Positions 35,560 through 44,530 of a stretch of DNA of 64,000 nucleotides are shown here, piece after piece (position 1 is the stretch's first letter; the number at the start of each line of letters is the position of its first letter). The notes under the pieces were generated by a model. That model saw nothing but the letters and a program-made list of their open reading frames with translations. It ran no database searches and was not told where the DNA came from. Source of the DNA: Palsa-147 sp036513895 (GTDB lineage Bacteria > Acidobacteriota > Terriglobia > Acidiferrales > UBA7541); the NCBI GenBank assembly GCA_036513895.1, contig DATBYF010000017.1, positions 1-64,000 on the forward strand, read 5' to 3'. A program made the position numbers and the translations under genes.

Positions 35560-36624
35560 ATGTTCCTGATGCCACCGGTAAAATGCATTCCCGCGCTTCT
35601 TCTCATTTCTTTCGCTGCCTCGGTTTCTACATACGCCCGCTCGCAAGAGTCGGCGCCGGCCGCCCAGGAGGGCACAAGCCCCGCATCTCCCGAGGCACAA
35701 TTTGCCGAGGCGCGAAAATTACTGCAGCAAGGCCATCTCGATGAGGGAATCGCGCGTCTCCAAGATCTTGAAGCAAAGCAACCTGGCCTGAAAGGTCTCT
35801 CCCACGAGCTCGGTCTCGCTCTCTACAAAAAGGCCGATTACTTGAAAGCAGTCGAATTCCTCAAAAAAGCTCAGCAGGAAGATCCCAAAGACAACGAAGC
35901 GGTTCAATTAACCGGCCTCTCCTACTACCTTGCCGGCCGCCCTGCGGATGCCATACCGCTTCTTGAAAAGGTACAAGGCTGGTATCCCAGCGCCAATGTG
36001 GACGCCTCCTACGTCCTCGGCATTTGCTATATCCAGACCAAAGACTATCCAGGCGCGCGCGGAGCATTTGCAAAAATGTATGGCGTGCCCCCTGATTCTG
36101 CCGCGAGCTATCTCTTTACCGCACGGATGCTATTGCGCCAGGACTTCGAGCCGCCCGCCGAAGAGTACGCGCACGAAGCCGCGAAGATCGATCCAAAGTT
36201 GCCTCTCGTCCATTATTTGCTCGGCGAGCTTTATCTCTTTCAATCCAAAATTCCCGAGTCAATAGCGGAATTTCAGAAGGAACTCGAGATCAATCCCGGT
36301 TATGCCAGCGCCTATTACAAACTCGCCGACGCCGATTCGCGAATCGAAAAATATGAAGACGCCGAGAAACTCTTGCAGCGTTCCATCTGGCTCGATCCCA
36401 CATCCAGCGGCCCATATATTTTACTCGGCAAAGTTCTGGAGAAAAAAGGCGAAACGCAGTTAGCCGTTCGCGCGCTTCAGCACGCAATCTCGATGGATCC
36501 CAACAACGCCATGCCTCACCACCTACTAGGCCAGGCGTATCGCGACATGGGCCGCGCCGACGATGCCGATCGCGAATTAAAGCTTGCGGAACAATTGCAG
36601 GAGCGTCAGAGCGCCAAGCCTTAG
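35560..36624 (+). CDS. exported TPR-repeat protein
   Basis: 354 residues with a signal peptide (MFLMPPVKCIPALLLISFAASVSTYARSQ; an internal ATG three codons in is also possible). The mature part is about eight TPR units (EARKLLQQGHLDEGIARLQDLEAKQPGLKGL, VHYLLGELYLFQSKIPESIAEFQKEL). It is probably a periplasmic interaction protein. The sugar kinase gene begins 9 bp after its stop, so the two are co-transcribed, though the kinase is cytoplasmic. No specific partner can be named. Confidence 0.88.
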   Translation: MFLMPPVKCIPALLLISFAASVSTYARSQESAPAAQEGTSPASPEAQFAEARKLLQQGHLDEGIARLQDLEAKQPGLKGLSHELGLALYKKADYLKAVEFLKKAQQEDPKDNEAVQLTGLSYYLAGRPADAIPLLEKVQGWYPSANVDASYVLGICYIQTKDYPGARGAFAKMYGVPPDSAASYLFTARMLLRQDFEPPAEEYAHEAAKIDPKLPLVHYLLGELYLFQSKIPESIAEFQKELEINPGYASAYYKLADADSRIEKYEDAEKLLQRSIWLDPTSSGPYILLGKVLEKKGETQLAVRALQHAISMDPNNAMPHHLLGQAYRDMGRADDADRELKLAEQLQERQSAKP

Positions 36625-36633
36625 CCCACGCCG

Positions 36634-37542
36634 ATGGCTACGAAAAACTATGTCGTCGTTGGCCTGGGAGAAGTTCTCTGGGATCTCCTTCCCGGCGGAA
36701 AGCAGCTCGGCGGCGCGCCATCAAATTTCGCCTACATCACCAATTTGCTCGGCGACAACGGCATCGTCGCCAGCCGGGTCGGCGCGGACGATTTAGGCAG
36801 GGAAGCGCGCGCAGCAATCGAGAAGCTCGGACTTCACACCGCGTATTTGCAGCTCGATCCAGCTCATCCCACCGGCACCGTAAAAGTTCAGCTGGATGCA
36901 GCAGGCCAACCTAAATTTGGAATCTCCGAAAATGTCGCCTGGGATTTTCTCGTCTGGACACCCGAATGGAAAGCTCTCGCACGCGAAGCAGATGCCGTTT
37001 GTTTCGGTTCGCTAGCCCAGCGATCCCCCGTCTCGCATCAGACCATTCGCGAGTTCATTAGGGGCGTACGCCCAAACGCCACAAGAATTTTCGATGTCAA
37101 TCTTCGGCAGGCATTCTTCTCCGTTGAAGTCCTGCGCGAATCAGCAAATTTAGCGGATGTTATGAAGCTGAATGATGACGAATTGCCGCGTGTAATGGCC
37201 TTTCTCGGATTGGAGCACCGCGACGAGGAGTCATCCGCGGAAAGTCTTCTTCGCACTTTTGAATTGAAGCTGGTTTGCGTCACGCGCGGCGCCAAGGGAA
37301 GCGTCCTGGTGAACCAAAAGGAAACCCACCACCACCCCGGCAATACGATCAAAGTGGCAGATACGATCGGCGCGGGCGACGCGTTCACCGCCGCCCTCGT
37401 TCACCAATATTTGCGCGGCGCGTCTCTCGCCGATATGAATGACGCTGCGAACCGCGTCGGCTCCTGGGTCGCCAGCCAGATCGGCGGCACGCCTGCGCCG
37501 AATGCCGCGCAACTGCGGGCAATATTCGCAGCGAACGGCTAG
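36634..37542 (+). CDS. PfkB-family sugar kinase, fructokinase-like
   Basis: 302 residues of the ribokinase/PfkB superfamily, ATP-dependent phosphorylation of a sugar. The N-terminal GLGEVLWDLLPGGKQLGGAPSNFAY carries the GG substrate-binding hinge; the FDVNLRQAFF and MKLNDDEL motifs and the C-terminal signature DTIGAGDAFTAAL, with the catalytic Asp in GAGD, are all present. GEVLWD and LGGAPSN are most like fructokinases. It is 9 bp downstream of the TPR gene and convergent with trehalase, consistent with carbohydrate metabolism in this part of the window. The substrate is inferred, not proven. Confidence 0.92.
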   Translation: MATKNYVVVGLGEVLWDLLPGGKQLGGAPSNFAYITNLLGDNGIVASRVGADDLGREARAAIEKLGLHTAYLQLDPAHPTGTVKVQLDAAGQPKFGISENVAWDFLVWTPEWKALAREADAVCFGSLAQRSPVSHQTIREFIRGVRPNATRIFDVNLRQAFFSVEVLRESANLADVMKLNDDELPRVMAFLGLEHRDEESSAESLLRTFELKLVCVTRGAKGSVLVNQKETHHHPGNTIKVADTIGAGDAFTAALVHQYLRGASLADMNDAANRVGSWVASQIGGTPAPNAAQLRAIFAANG

Positions 37543-37563
37543 CCTTCAGCCACCAGCGAAGCG

Positions 37564-39348
37564 CTACTGCGTTGCTGGCGCTGCCTGTCCCTGCTGTTTG
37601 GCGAGCTTGTCCACCCATTCCTGCGGCAACTCATGCAGCAAAACAAGAAAGACCCCGTTCGTCCATCCAAACCCGATCACATTCGCTTCATAACCAGCAG
37701 TAACGTGCGTTTCGTCCGATCGGGTGGCGGCGTTGTACTTCTCGCGAATCGTGCCATCGCGCCGGAAATTCTCCGCCACGGCGGAAATAAATTCGTAAGA
37801 CGCGCGGGTCGCGTCCTCAGCGAAACCATAGCGCCACATTCCATCGTCTGCAATCAATTGCATCGGCGCCCACGCGTAGGGATAATCCCACTGCGCGCCG
37901 GTTTCGAGCGGGCTCATAGCGATGCCGCCCGGCCGTTCAATCAATTTCAAATTGTGCACCACCGCGCGCGCTTGTTCGGGCGTCGCAAGCCCTGCCCACA
38001 GCGGATAAAATGTCGTGATGTAAACGTACGTCGAGCGTTCGTGCGTCTCGAAGTTATAATCGAAGAACATTCCGCGCTCAGCGTCCCAAAAATATTTCAC
38101 CATCAACGCCTTTCGCACTTCAGCGCGCTGCTTCCACTTGGCTGCCTCGTCGTTGTGCCCAAGAATCTCGCTCATTCGTGCCAGGTCCGTCTCAGTCTTG
38201 TACAGCAAGCTGTTCAAACACACCGGTGCAAAATGCTGCGTGGCGGCGCTGTACGGCCCAAATCGAAACGAAACATCGAATCCCGATTCCCGCATCGCTC
38301 GGTCGCCCTCATAATAATCGCCGCTCAGACTGATCGTGTGCGCGGCTTCGCAATCCGGCTTCGCCATCGTCGTCGCCGTCTCGCAAACCTGAATCGAATA
38401 CTGCCGCCCATAAATAGGTTCCGACGACGCTTTCTGTTCCGCGTCGGTAATTACATAACCGTGGTCGAGCTCAGGATGCAGTAGAAAATACGTCGCCACT
38501 TTGCGATAGTAGCCGCTCTCGTCCTTCACGCTCTCCGGTGTCGGCCCCGTTCCGAAATCGTAATATCGCGAGAGTCCCGTCGAGCCCGCCAGATGCGGCT
38601 CGCGCATCCACATTTCATAATCCTTAATCGCATACTTATAAGCGTTTTCGAGCCACGCGCGATCGTTGCGCCCCGCAGCCTTATCCGCATCGTAAACAGC
38701 CATAATCATTGACGACAAAAATGGCGGCTGCGCGCGACTCAGGTAATACGTCCGGTTCGCGTTCAGGAACGTTCCGTAGTGCTCGATCTCGAAGAAGAAG
38801 TTCTCCACCATGCCGCGCGCAAGCTCAATGCGGTTGTCGCGCACCAGTCCTCGAATGATGAAATAGCTGTCCCAGCCGTACATTTCATTGAATCGGCCGC
38901 CCGGCACCACGTACGGATGCTCGAGATAAAGCAAGCCGTGAGGAGAAATCTTGGTCGAGTCAATTTCGCCCGGCCCGTGTATTACCTGCGGGAGGCGCAG
39001 CACTTGAATATTGCAGCGTTTCTGCAGCTCTTTCACCGCATCGCTTTCCGGATAATCCGCGGGCAGATACAACGCCGACTCGCCCGAGCGCAGCTTCGGA
39101 TCCACAACGGTATCGCAGTTGGAAAGCGATCGCGTCAACGTGTCCCAGCCCGATGCAATGTAATTGCGAATCGGAGCGAGCCCCGAATCGGCAGTTCCGG
39201 AATCGAAAACATCGCTAGGCGAAGCGAACGCAGCGTGCCCAAGCCATGGACATGCGATCGAGATGCAAACGAGAAGCGCGAAGAGCCGCTGCCATCGTGC
39301 GCGCTTGCCCGCCGTCGAAATGAAGTAACCACCAAATTGTGTCGGCAT
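37564..39348 (-). CDS. exported trehalase (GH37)
   Basis: 594 residues from ATG 39348; the longer frame to 39399 starts with TTG and has no signal-like N-terminus. A signal peptide is present (RARWQRLFALLVCISIACPWLGHAAFAS). GH37 signature 1 is PGGRFNEMYGWDSYF and signature 2 is QWDYPYAWAPMQ. The catalytic acid Asp lies in the YYDFGTGPTPES region and the base Glu near the C-terminal ETHVTAGYEANVIGFGWTNG. It hydrolyses trehalose to two glucose molecules in the periplasm. With otsAB in the same window the organism both makes trehalose internally and recovers it from outside. It is convergent with the PfkB kinase, which could act on sugars released here. Confidence 0.93.
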   Translation of the reverse strand: MPTQFGGYFISTAGKRARWQRLFALLVCISIACPWLGHAAFASPSDVFDSGTADSGLAPIRNYIASGWDTLTRSLSNCDTVVDPKLRSGESALYLPADYPESDAVKELQKRCNIQVLRLPQVIHGPGEIDSTKISPHGLLYLEHPYVVPGGRFNEMYGWDSYFIIRGLVRDNRIELARGMVENFFFEIEHYGTFLNANRTYYLSRAQPPFLSSMIMAVYDADKAAGRNDRAWLENAYKYAIKDYEMWMREPHLAGSTGLSRYYDFGTGPTPESVKDESGYYRKVATYFLLHPELDHGYVITDAEQKASSEPIYGRQYSIQVCETATTMAKPDCEAAHTISLSGDYYEGDRAMRESGFDVSFRFGPYSAATQHFAPVCLNSLLYKTETDLARMSEILGHNDEAAKWKQRAEVRKALMVKYFWDAERGMFFDYNFETHERSTYVYITTFYPLWAGLATPEQARAVVHNLKLIERPGGIAMSPLETGAQWDYPYAWAPMQLIADDGMWRYGFAEDATRASYEFISAVAENFRRDGTIREKYNAATRSDETHVTAGYEANVIGFGWTNGVFLVLLHELPQEWVDKLAKQQGQAAPATQ

Positions 39349-39436
39349 ATGGCCCAGAGAATAATCGTTCTCGTCACGCAGAGCAAGCAACCCAGTCAAG
39401 CTAAGGGAGGAAGTGACGCATATACGGCAGGCCTAT

Positions 39437-41287
39437 TTAGCGTGGCATCAACTGCTTCAATTGCTCGAGATTCTCCCGCGCCAAAGTAAGATTCGGATTA
39501 ATGTCGAGCGCCCGCTCCAAATGAGTCTTTGCTTCCGCGTATTGCCCCGTTTCCGCGAGCGCGCCGCCAAGATTCGCTTCGGCATCGGCGTCATCGGGAC
39601 GCAGCCGCACGCAGGCGCGAAATTGCCCGATCGCCCCGGGAAAATCATTCGTCGCAACGAGCGCATTTCCGAGATTGTAGTGCGCGTCAAAATAATCCGG
39701 GCGAATTGTCAGCGCAAGATGGAAGTGTGTGATAGCCTCGCCACTATTCCCAGAGGCGAGTAAGGCCCCGCCAAGCGAATTGTTCGCAGTCGCATCATTC
39801 GGATGAAGTTCCACAGCCCGCGAATATTCAGCAATCGCTTCATCGAGCTGCCCTCGCGCCTGCAGCATTGCCGCAAGATTGTAATGAGCTTCGAAATCCG
39901 CAGGATTCTTCACGATTCTGTGCCGCGCAAACGCTTCGAGTAAAGTCTTGCGCGGATCAGCGTCGCTCTCCGCTGCCTTCAGCGGAATCACCTGCAGCCA
40001 CAAATGCGCCATTTCATCTCGCGCGCGATTGCCCGCCATCACCCGCTGTGGCGGGTGATTCGGATTTGCAATATTGTCCTCGGAATTATCATAGGTGTAT
40101 TTCATCGCGACCGAAGTGCCTTTCGGAAGTCTCACGGGCGCCGTATAGCGAAACACCGCCTGCCAATTCAGATCCCACTGCGGAATATGAATCAGCGTCT
40201 TCGTGCTTCCGTCGGGCAGTGTCGCGTATCCAAGCAAATCTTTGCCGAGATAATGCGCGTGCGGATAAATCGCCAATAAATCCACATCAACAGGCAAGGT
40301 AAAATCGTCGGTAACCACAAAATCCTTCGCGCCTGCCCGAATGTCGAGCGCCCGATCGTTCTCCAGCTGCAGCAGCATCGGGAAAACTGACGCCGGCACA
40401 TCCGTGAAATAAAGTCCGATCGTAGGTTGCACTTTTTCCGCTTTGCCGGAAGGCTGCATGTGCGTGTTCAACACGAGATCGGTATCCTTATCGAGCCGCA
40501 AGGCCATTCCATCCGGCTCGACGTAAGGCACGCTCCCCGGCTTCCAAAACAAAAAATGGCTGTCAGGATCGAACGACTCCGATTCAATCTCCAGTTCCAT
40601 ACCGCCAAATCCCGCGCCCGGCTCTTTTTCCAAATGCCTCGCCGATTGTGTCCGATCCACCTGGACGTTGGCATGATGAATCAATTTCTTATCGCCCGCA
40701 CGAATCTCCATCGCCTTCAGCCACCGCACGCGGTCAACGGGAGCGCGAAAAATAAAATTCCAGTAGTTGTCGTCCCCGCCGGCAGGAAGCAGATACGGTT
40801 TCTCAGCGGTCATAACCACTTCCGGCTTTCCAAGCCGCCATCCTTCAACGAAATTCGGCCGCGCAGGCAAATCGGCCGCATTGCCTTCTTTCTCCCCGTC
40901 ATCAATCCATTCCTGAAAAAGCGAAATTTGCCGGTCGGTGAGCCGAAGTTCGTCGGCGAATTTCAGTTCGCCATCCTCCGGCAGCCACGGTGGCATTTGA
41001 CGTTTGCGAACGACAGCCGCAATCTGCCGCGCATGCGATTTCACATCGTCATAAGTGAGCAGCGTAAACGGTGACGCCTCGCCAGCATGATGGCAGTTCG
41101 CGCAATCGTGGAAAATAATCGGCGCGATGTCTCGATCGAATGTAACCGGCCGCTCTGTTTTCCCAATAGACGAATCCGAGCGATGAGGGGCGCCCAAGCG
41201 CGCAATCCCACCACTGCCGCTCGACGCAGCCGTTACCAAACTCAACGCAACCAAGCAAAAGGGAAGAGTTCTCGACGAACGAATCAT
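39437..41287 (-). CDS. cytochrome c / copper monooxygenase-like / TPR fusion protein
   Basis: 616 residues from ATG 41287, which overlaps the upstream gene's TGA as ATGA. An N-terminal signal is followed by a small cytochrome c domain with one heme site (CANCH, residues 62-66) and PPWLPEDG-type sequence. Residues ~150-440 resemble the copper type II ascorbate-dependent monooxygenase fold: His pairs LIHHANV, LNTHMQPSG and the H-A-H of IYPHAHYLGKDL are candidate copper ligands. Residues ~470-610 are four TPR units. It is probably periplasmic and redox-active; the substrate is unknown. Coupling to a thioredoxin-fold protein suggests the latter helps with copper or thiol maturation. Confidence 0.88.
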   Translation of the reverse strand: MIRSSRTLPFCLVALSLVTAASSGSGGIARLGAPHRSDSSIGKTERPVTFDRDIAPIIFHDCANCHHAGEASPFTLLTYDDVKSHARQIAAVVRKRQMPPWLPEDGELKFADELRLTDRQISLFQEWIDDGEKEGNAADLPARPNFVEGWRLGKPEVVMTAEKPYLLPAGGDDNYWNFIFRAPVDRVRWLKAMEIRAGDKKLIHHANVQVDRTQSARHLEKEPGAGFGGMELEIESESFDPDSHFLFWKPGSVPYVEPDGMALRLDKDTDLVLNTHMQPSGKAEKVQPTIGLYFTDVPASVFPMLLQLENDRALDIRAGAKDFVVTDDFTLPVDVDLLAIYPHAHYLGKDLLGYATLPDGSTKTLIHIPQWDLNWQAVFRYTAPVRLPKGTSVAMKYTYDNSEDNIANPNHPPQRVMAGNRARDEMAHLWLQVIPLKAAESDADPRKTLLEAFARHRIVKNPADFEAHYNLAAMLQARGQLDEAIAEYSRAVELHPNDATANNSLGGALLASGNSGEAITHFHLALTIRPDYFDAHYNLGNALVATNDFPGAIGQFRACVRLRPDDADAEANLGGALAETGQYAEAKTHLERALDINPNLTLARENLEQLKQLMPR

Positions 41288-41892
41288 TCGAGGTCCGAAA
41301 TATAGCAACCAATTGTGTCAGTAACACGAACCGGCGGAAGTCTTCCGCCAAGCGCCGCCTGAATCGCATCATCTAGTTCGTGCGTGGTCGCCGCGCTTCG
41401 TGTCCGCCCAAAATCAACATACCAATTATCAATACGCCCGTGATACACCAGCCGCTTGCTCGCATCGAACACAGCGACTTCCGGCGTAATCTTCGCCTGG
41501 CTCTTCCTTACCAGCGCATGTTCCGTGTCTCGCAGCGCAGAAATCTTGTACCCATACTCCGCATCGTGCTTCCGAATCATGTCCGTCGTCTCCGCCCTAT
41601 CCGGATACACGAGCCAGAACGCCACTTTTCCTTCATACGCAGAAATGATTCTCTGAATCGTTGGCGCATACCGATTGGAAATCGGACAATCCGTCCGGAC
41701 AAATATAAGTACAACGACTTTTCCCGCCGCCGATTTCAGCGGATCCACAGCCTTTCCACTGAGATCGAGCGCGGTATCCGAAGAACTAAGGCACCAGGAA
41801 TAAGCAGGGAAGAGAATTGCGAGGCTCAGGGCGAGCGCAGCAACGATGAGTATGAGTCTTGGATGCGCTCGGCGCATAAAAACCCGTTCCAA
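41284..41892 (-). CDS. exported thioredoxin-fold (redoxin-like) protein
   Basis: 202 residues with an N-terminal membrane/signal segment (LILIVAALALSLAILFPAY). The thioredoxin fold shows KVVVLIFVRTDCPISNRYAPTIQRI with a single active-site Cys, EVAVFD before the cis-Pro region, and a C-terminal TIGCYI Cys. This one-plus-distal-Cys layout is typical of the peroxiredoxin-like/SCO-like proteins that accompany copper monooxygenase-like genes in planctomycetes and acidobacteria. The stop overlaps the next gene start (ATGA), so the pair is translationally coupled. Inferred role: thiol redox or copper delivery for that protein. Confidence 0.85.
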   Translation of the reverse strand: MERVFMRRAHPRLILIVAALALSLAILFPAYSWCLSSSDTALDLSGKAVDPLKSAAGKVVVLIFVRTDCPISNRYAPTIQRIISAYEGKVAFWLVYPDRAETTDMIRKHDAEYGYKISALRDTEHALVRKSQAKITPEVAVFDASKRLVYHGRIDNWYVDFGRTRSAATTHELDDAIQAALGGRLPPVRVTDTIGCYISDLE

Positions 41893-41955
41893 CGCGGGCT
41901 TCGACGATTCTAGGAGCGTTCGGCACTCTTGTCCAACAGTCGAATCCCCGCCATC

Positions 41956-42960
41956 TCAGTGGAACTTCTTCTCGAGTGCGGGCAGCGTCTCCACAAAAAC
42001 ATGTCCGACAATCGCCAGGCTCCGCGGATCAACTTTGTCCAACGTATCCTGTGGCGTATGCCAATAAGTATTCACAACGTCGAAATCAATAATGTCGCAC
42101 GCCGCAACGCCCCGCTTGATGAACGAAAGGTGATCGTCGCCGCCAATCGAAAAACTCTCGTTCACAAACACGTTTCCGTAACCTAATCGCCCGGCGGTCG
42201 GCCAGATCAGATCATTCAGCCACGGAGTCGATTGATCTTCGCGTTTGATCTTCAAATTGGAAGGCCCAATCATATCGGCAAGAATCATCGCCTTCAGACG
42301 CTTAAGATCGCCGGAGATTGCCATGCTCGCAGCCATCTCGCGGCTGCCAAACGTGCTGTTCTCATTCGTCCACTGAACGCTATTTTTGTCGGCCCACTCG
42401 CCCTGCGCTTCTTCGCCGTCAAAAAACGCAATCCACACATTAAGCGTGCTCGCGGTTTTTCGGCCGCAAAATAATCTGGCCAGCTCAAGCATCATCCCAG
42501 TGCCCGAGCCTCCATCATCCGCGCCGACAAAATTCGGAATGCGCACAGTATCGTAGTGCGTCGCGTAAAGTACGATGTCCTTACCCTTGCCCGGAATCTT
42601 GGCGATGATATTTTTCATCGCGATGTCGCCAAGCGCCGTCGAACCGTGGAAATCGTGCTCGTCAACGTCGCATCCAAAACTCTTGAGCTGTCCAACTATG
42701 TAAGCCTGCGCCGCATGTATCCCCTCAGACCCCGGCGGCCGCGGCCCAATCCCCACAAGATGCCGCACATGCTCAAACGCCCGAGCTCCATCAAATCCGC
42801 CGGTTGAATCGGGCGCTGGCGCAACAGTAGTTATCGACGGAGTTGCTGACTGGGTTGCCGATGCGGCTTGCGCGCTCGAGCCCCCCACGCTAGCCGGCTG
42901 ACTACCACAACCCAACAAGCACACCAACACCGCTGCAAGAACTGCATTCAATTTATTCAT
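41956..42960 (-). CDS. M28-family zinc aminopeptidase, lipoprotein
   Basis: 334 residues with a lipobox (AVLVCLLGC, Cys ~18), so a lipid-anchored exported enzyme. The two-zinc M28 site is visible: ATHYDTVR (His), GADDGGSGTGMMLEL (bridging Asp), DGEEAQGEW (catalytic Glu-Glu), LADMIG (Asp) and GGDDHLSFIKRG (His). The architecture matches glutaminyl-peptide cyclotransferase-like and aminopeptidase members of M28; FFDGEEA and the short length slightly favour the cyclotransferase-like branch. A 65-residue Ser/Ala-rich linker follows the Cys. It lies upstream of the thioredoxin gene with a 63-bp gap and may be co-transcribed. Confidence 0.9.
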   Translation of the reverse strand: MNKLNAVLAAVLVCLLGCGSQPASVGGSSAQAASATQSATPSITTVAPAPDSTGGFDGARAFEHVRHLVGIGPRPPGSEGIHAAQAYIVGQLKSFGCDVDEHDFHGSTALGDIAMKNIIAKIPGKGKDIVLYATHYDTVRIPNFVGADDGGSGTGMMLELARLFCGRKTASTLNVWIAFFDGEEAQGEWADKNSVQWTNENSTFGSREMAASMAISGDLKRLKAMILADMIGPSNLKIKREDQSTPWLNDLIWPTAGRLGYGNVFVNESFSIGGDDHLSFIKRGVAACDIIDFDVVNTYWHTPQDTLDKVDPRSLAIVGHVFVETLPALEKKFH

Positions 42961-43105
42961 TAAGAAATTCCGATGCCATGCCGCTTCGCTTGGTTGGCGG
43001 ACTTAGTAGGGCACGCCATACTGCGTCGCAGCATCCCACATCTGAAATATCAATTTCAAATTTGAAATCGGCGGCACTTGAAACGCCGCGCCGTTCCAGC
43101 AATTC

Positions 43106-44530
43106 CTACGCCAACCGCACATACTCAAAATCAATCGGCTGATTATTAATACCGCGTTCCGGTGGCGCAATCCAAGCCGCCATCTTCCCGCGCTCGGTAA
43201 CGCCCTTCATCAAGCTATAAATAAACGCGCGATCCCCATCCGTCGGCAGCCATTCGCTGATATGCGCGTCGAATTCTTCCTGAGTGATCGGATTTCCCGC
43301 CGGATCCGTCGGCACATTGGCCCAACTTCCAATCGTCCTTCGGAATCGCGTGCTCGGCAGAGTCATTCGGAAACCATGCCCCACTTTCTCGATGTGTTTG
43401 TTCCATCGTTTCATCCCCATCTCGCAATCCTTCACGTAAGAATCGCGCGTCACTTCATTGATGGCATTCCGCATCGGAATCTGCTCCGACCGAACGCCGC
43501 CCGCCCCGTCAGGAAGCTCCAGAGTAAAAGTCTGCTCCGCGGCGCTGTGATCCTCGTAACGCGCTTCATCCGGCCGCCCCTTCAGCCCATTAGCGAAATA
43601 AGAAGCCGCATTCGACGACGAGTCGCCGCCAAATAAATCAAGCGATGAGCTGAACCAGAAATTCAAATATTTCTGCACCAGGGGCAAATCCACCGCGCCC
43701 GCTTTCCGAATCGCCACGGGATCGTCCGTATTCAACTCCCGCATCACTTCAAGCGTCCGCTTGATCACCCGCGAAATTCCCGTATCGCCCACAAACATGT
43801 GATGCGCTTCTTCCGTCAGCATGAATTTGCACGTGCGCGACAGCGGATCGAAGCTCGATTCCGCCAGCGACTTCAATTGAAATTTCCCGTCGCGATCCGT
43901 GAAGTACGTAAACATGAAAAAACTCAACCAATCACGAATCGGCTCATTAAATGTAGTCAGAATGCGCGGCTTATCCGCGTCGCCCGAATGCCGCTCCAGC
44001 AATTCTTCCGCCTCTTCGCGCCCATCGCGCCCAAAATACGCATGCAGCAGATACACCATCGCCCAAAGATGCCGCCCCTCTTCCACATTCACCTGGAAAA
44101 TATTTCGCAGATCGTAAAGCGAAGGCGCCGTATGCCCCAGCAATCGCTGCTGCTCCACCGACGCCGGCTCCGTATCACCCTGCGTGACAATCAGCCGCCG
44201 CAGCGTCGACCGGTGCTCGCCCGGAATCTGCTGCCACACTTCCTTGCCGTATTGATCTCCGAATCCGATCCGCCGATCCGGCTCCGGCTCCGCCAGAAAA
44301 ATTCCCCAGCGATACTCCGGCATGCGCACGTAACCAAACGTGGCCCATCCCTTCGTATCCACCGATATCGCCGTTCGCAGATAAACGTCATACGCCTGAA
44401 AATCCGAAGGCCCCAGCCCGTGCCACCAATTCATAAATTCCGGCTGCCAATGTTCGAGCGCCCGTTGCAGCGTGCGATTCGAGCCCAAATCAACATTGTT
44501 CGGTATGCGATCCTGATAATTCAGCGCCAT
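43106..44530 (-). CDS. boxB: benzoyl-CoA 2,3-epoxidase, oxygenase subunit
   Basis: 474 residues from ATG 44530 (MALNYQDRIPNNVDLG); the frame extends upstream but that part is inside boxC. It is the di-iron BoxB oxygenase that forms 2,3-epoxybenzoyl-CoA. Iron-ligand helices are recognisable: FQVNVEEGRHLWAMVYLL (E-x2-H) and KFMLTEEAHHMFVGD (E-x2-H), with NWWHGLGPSDFQAYDVYLRTAISVD near the N-terminus. Length equals the family norm (~473). Its start codon overlaps the boxC stop (TAATG), so the two are translationally coupled. The partner reductase BoxA is not in the window, so electrons must come from a gene elsewhere. Confidence 0.95.
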   Translation of the reverse strand: MALNYQDRIPNNVDLGSNRTLQRALEHWQPEFMNWWHGLGPSDFQAYDVYLRTAISVDTKGWATFGYVRMPEYRWGIFLAEPEPDRRIGFGDQYGKEVWQQIPGEHRSTLRRLIVTQGDTEPASVEQQRLLGHTAPSLYDLRNIFQVNVEEGRHLWAMVYLLHAYFGRDGREEAEELLERHSGDADKPRILTTFNEPIRDWLSFFMFTYFTDRDGKFQLKSLAESSFDPLSRTCKFMLTEEAHHMFVGDTGISRVIKRTLEVMRELNTDDPVAIRKAGAVDLPLVQKYLNFWFSSSLDLFGGDSSSNAASYFANGLKGRPDEARYEDHSAAEQTFTLELPDGAGGVRSEQIPMRNAINEVTRDSYVKDCEMGMKRWNKHIEKVGHGFRMTLPSTRFRRTIGSWANVPTDPAGNPITQEEFDAHISEWLPTDGDRAFIYSLMKGVTERGKMAAWIAPPERGINNQPIDFEYVRLA

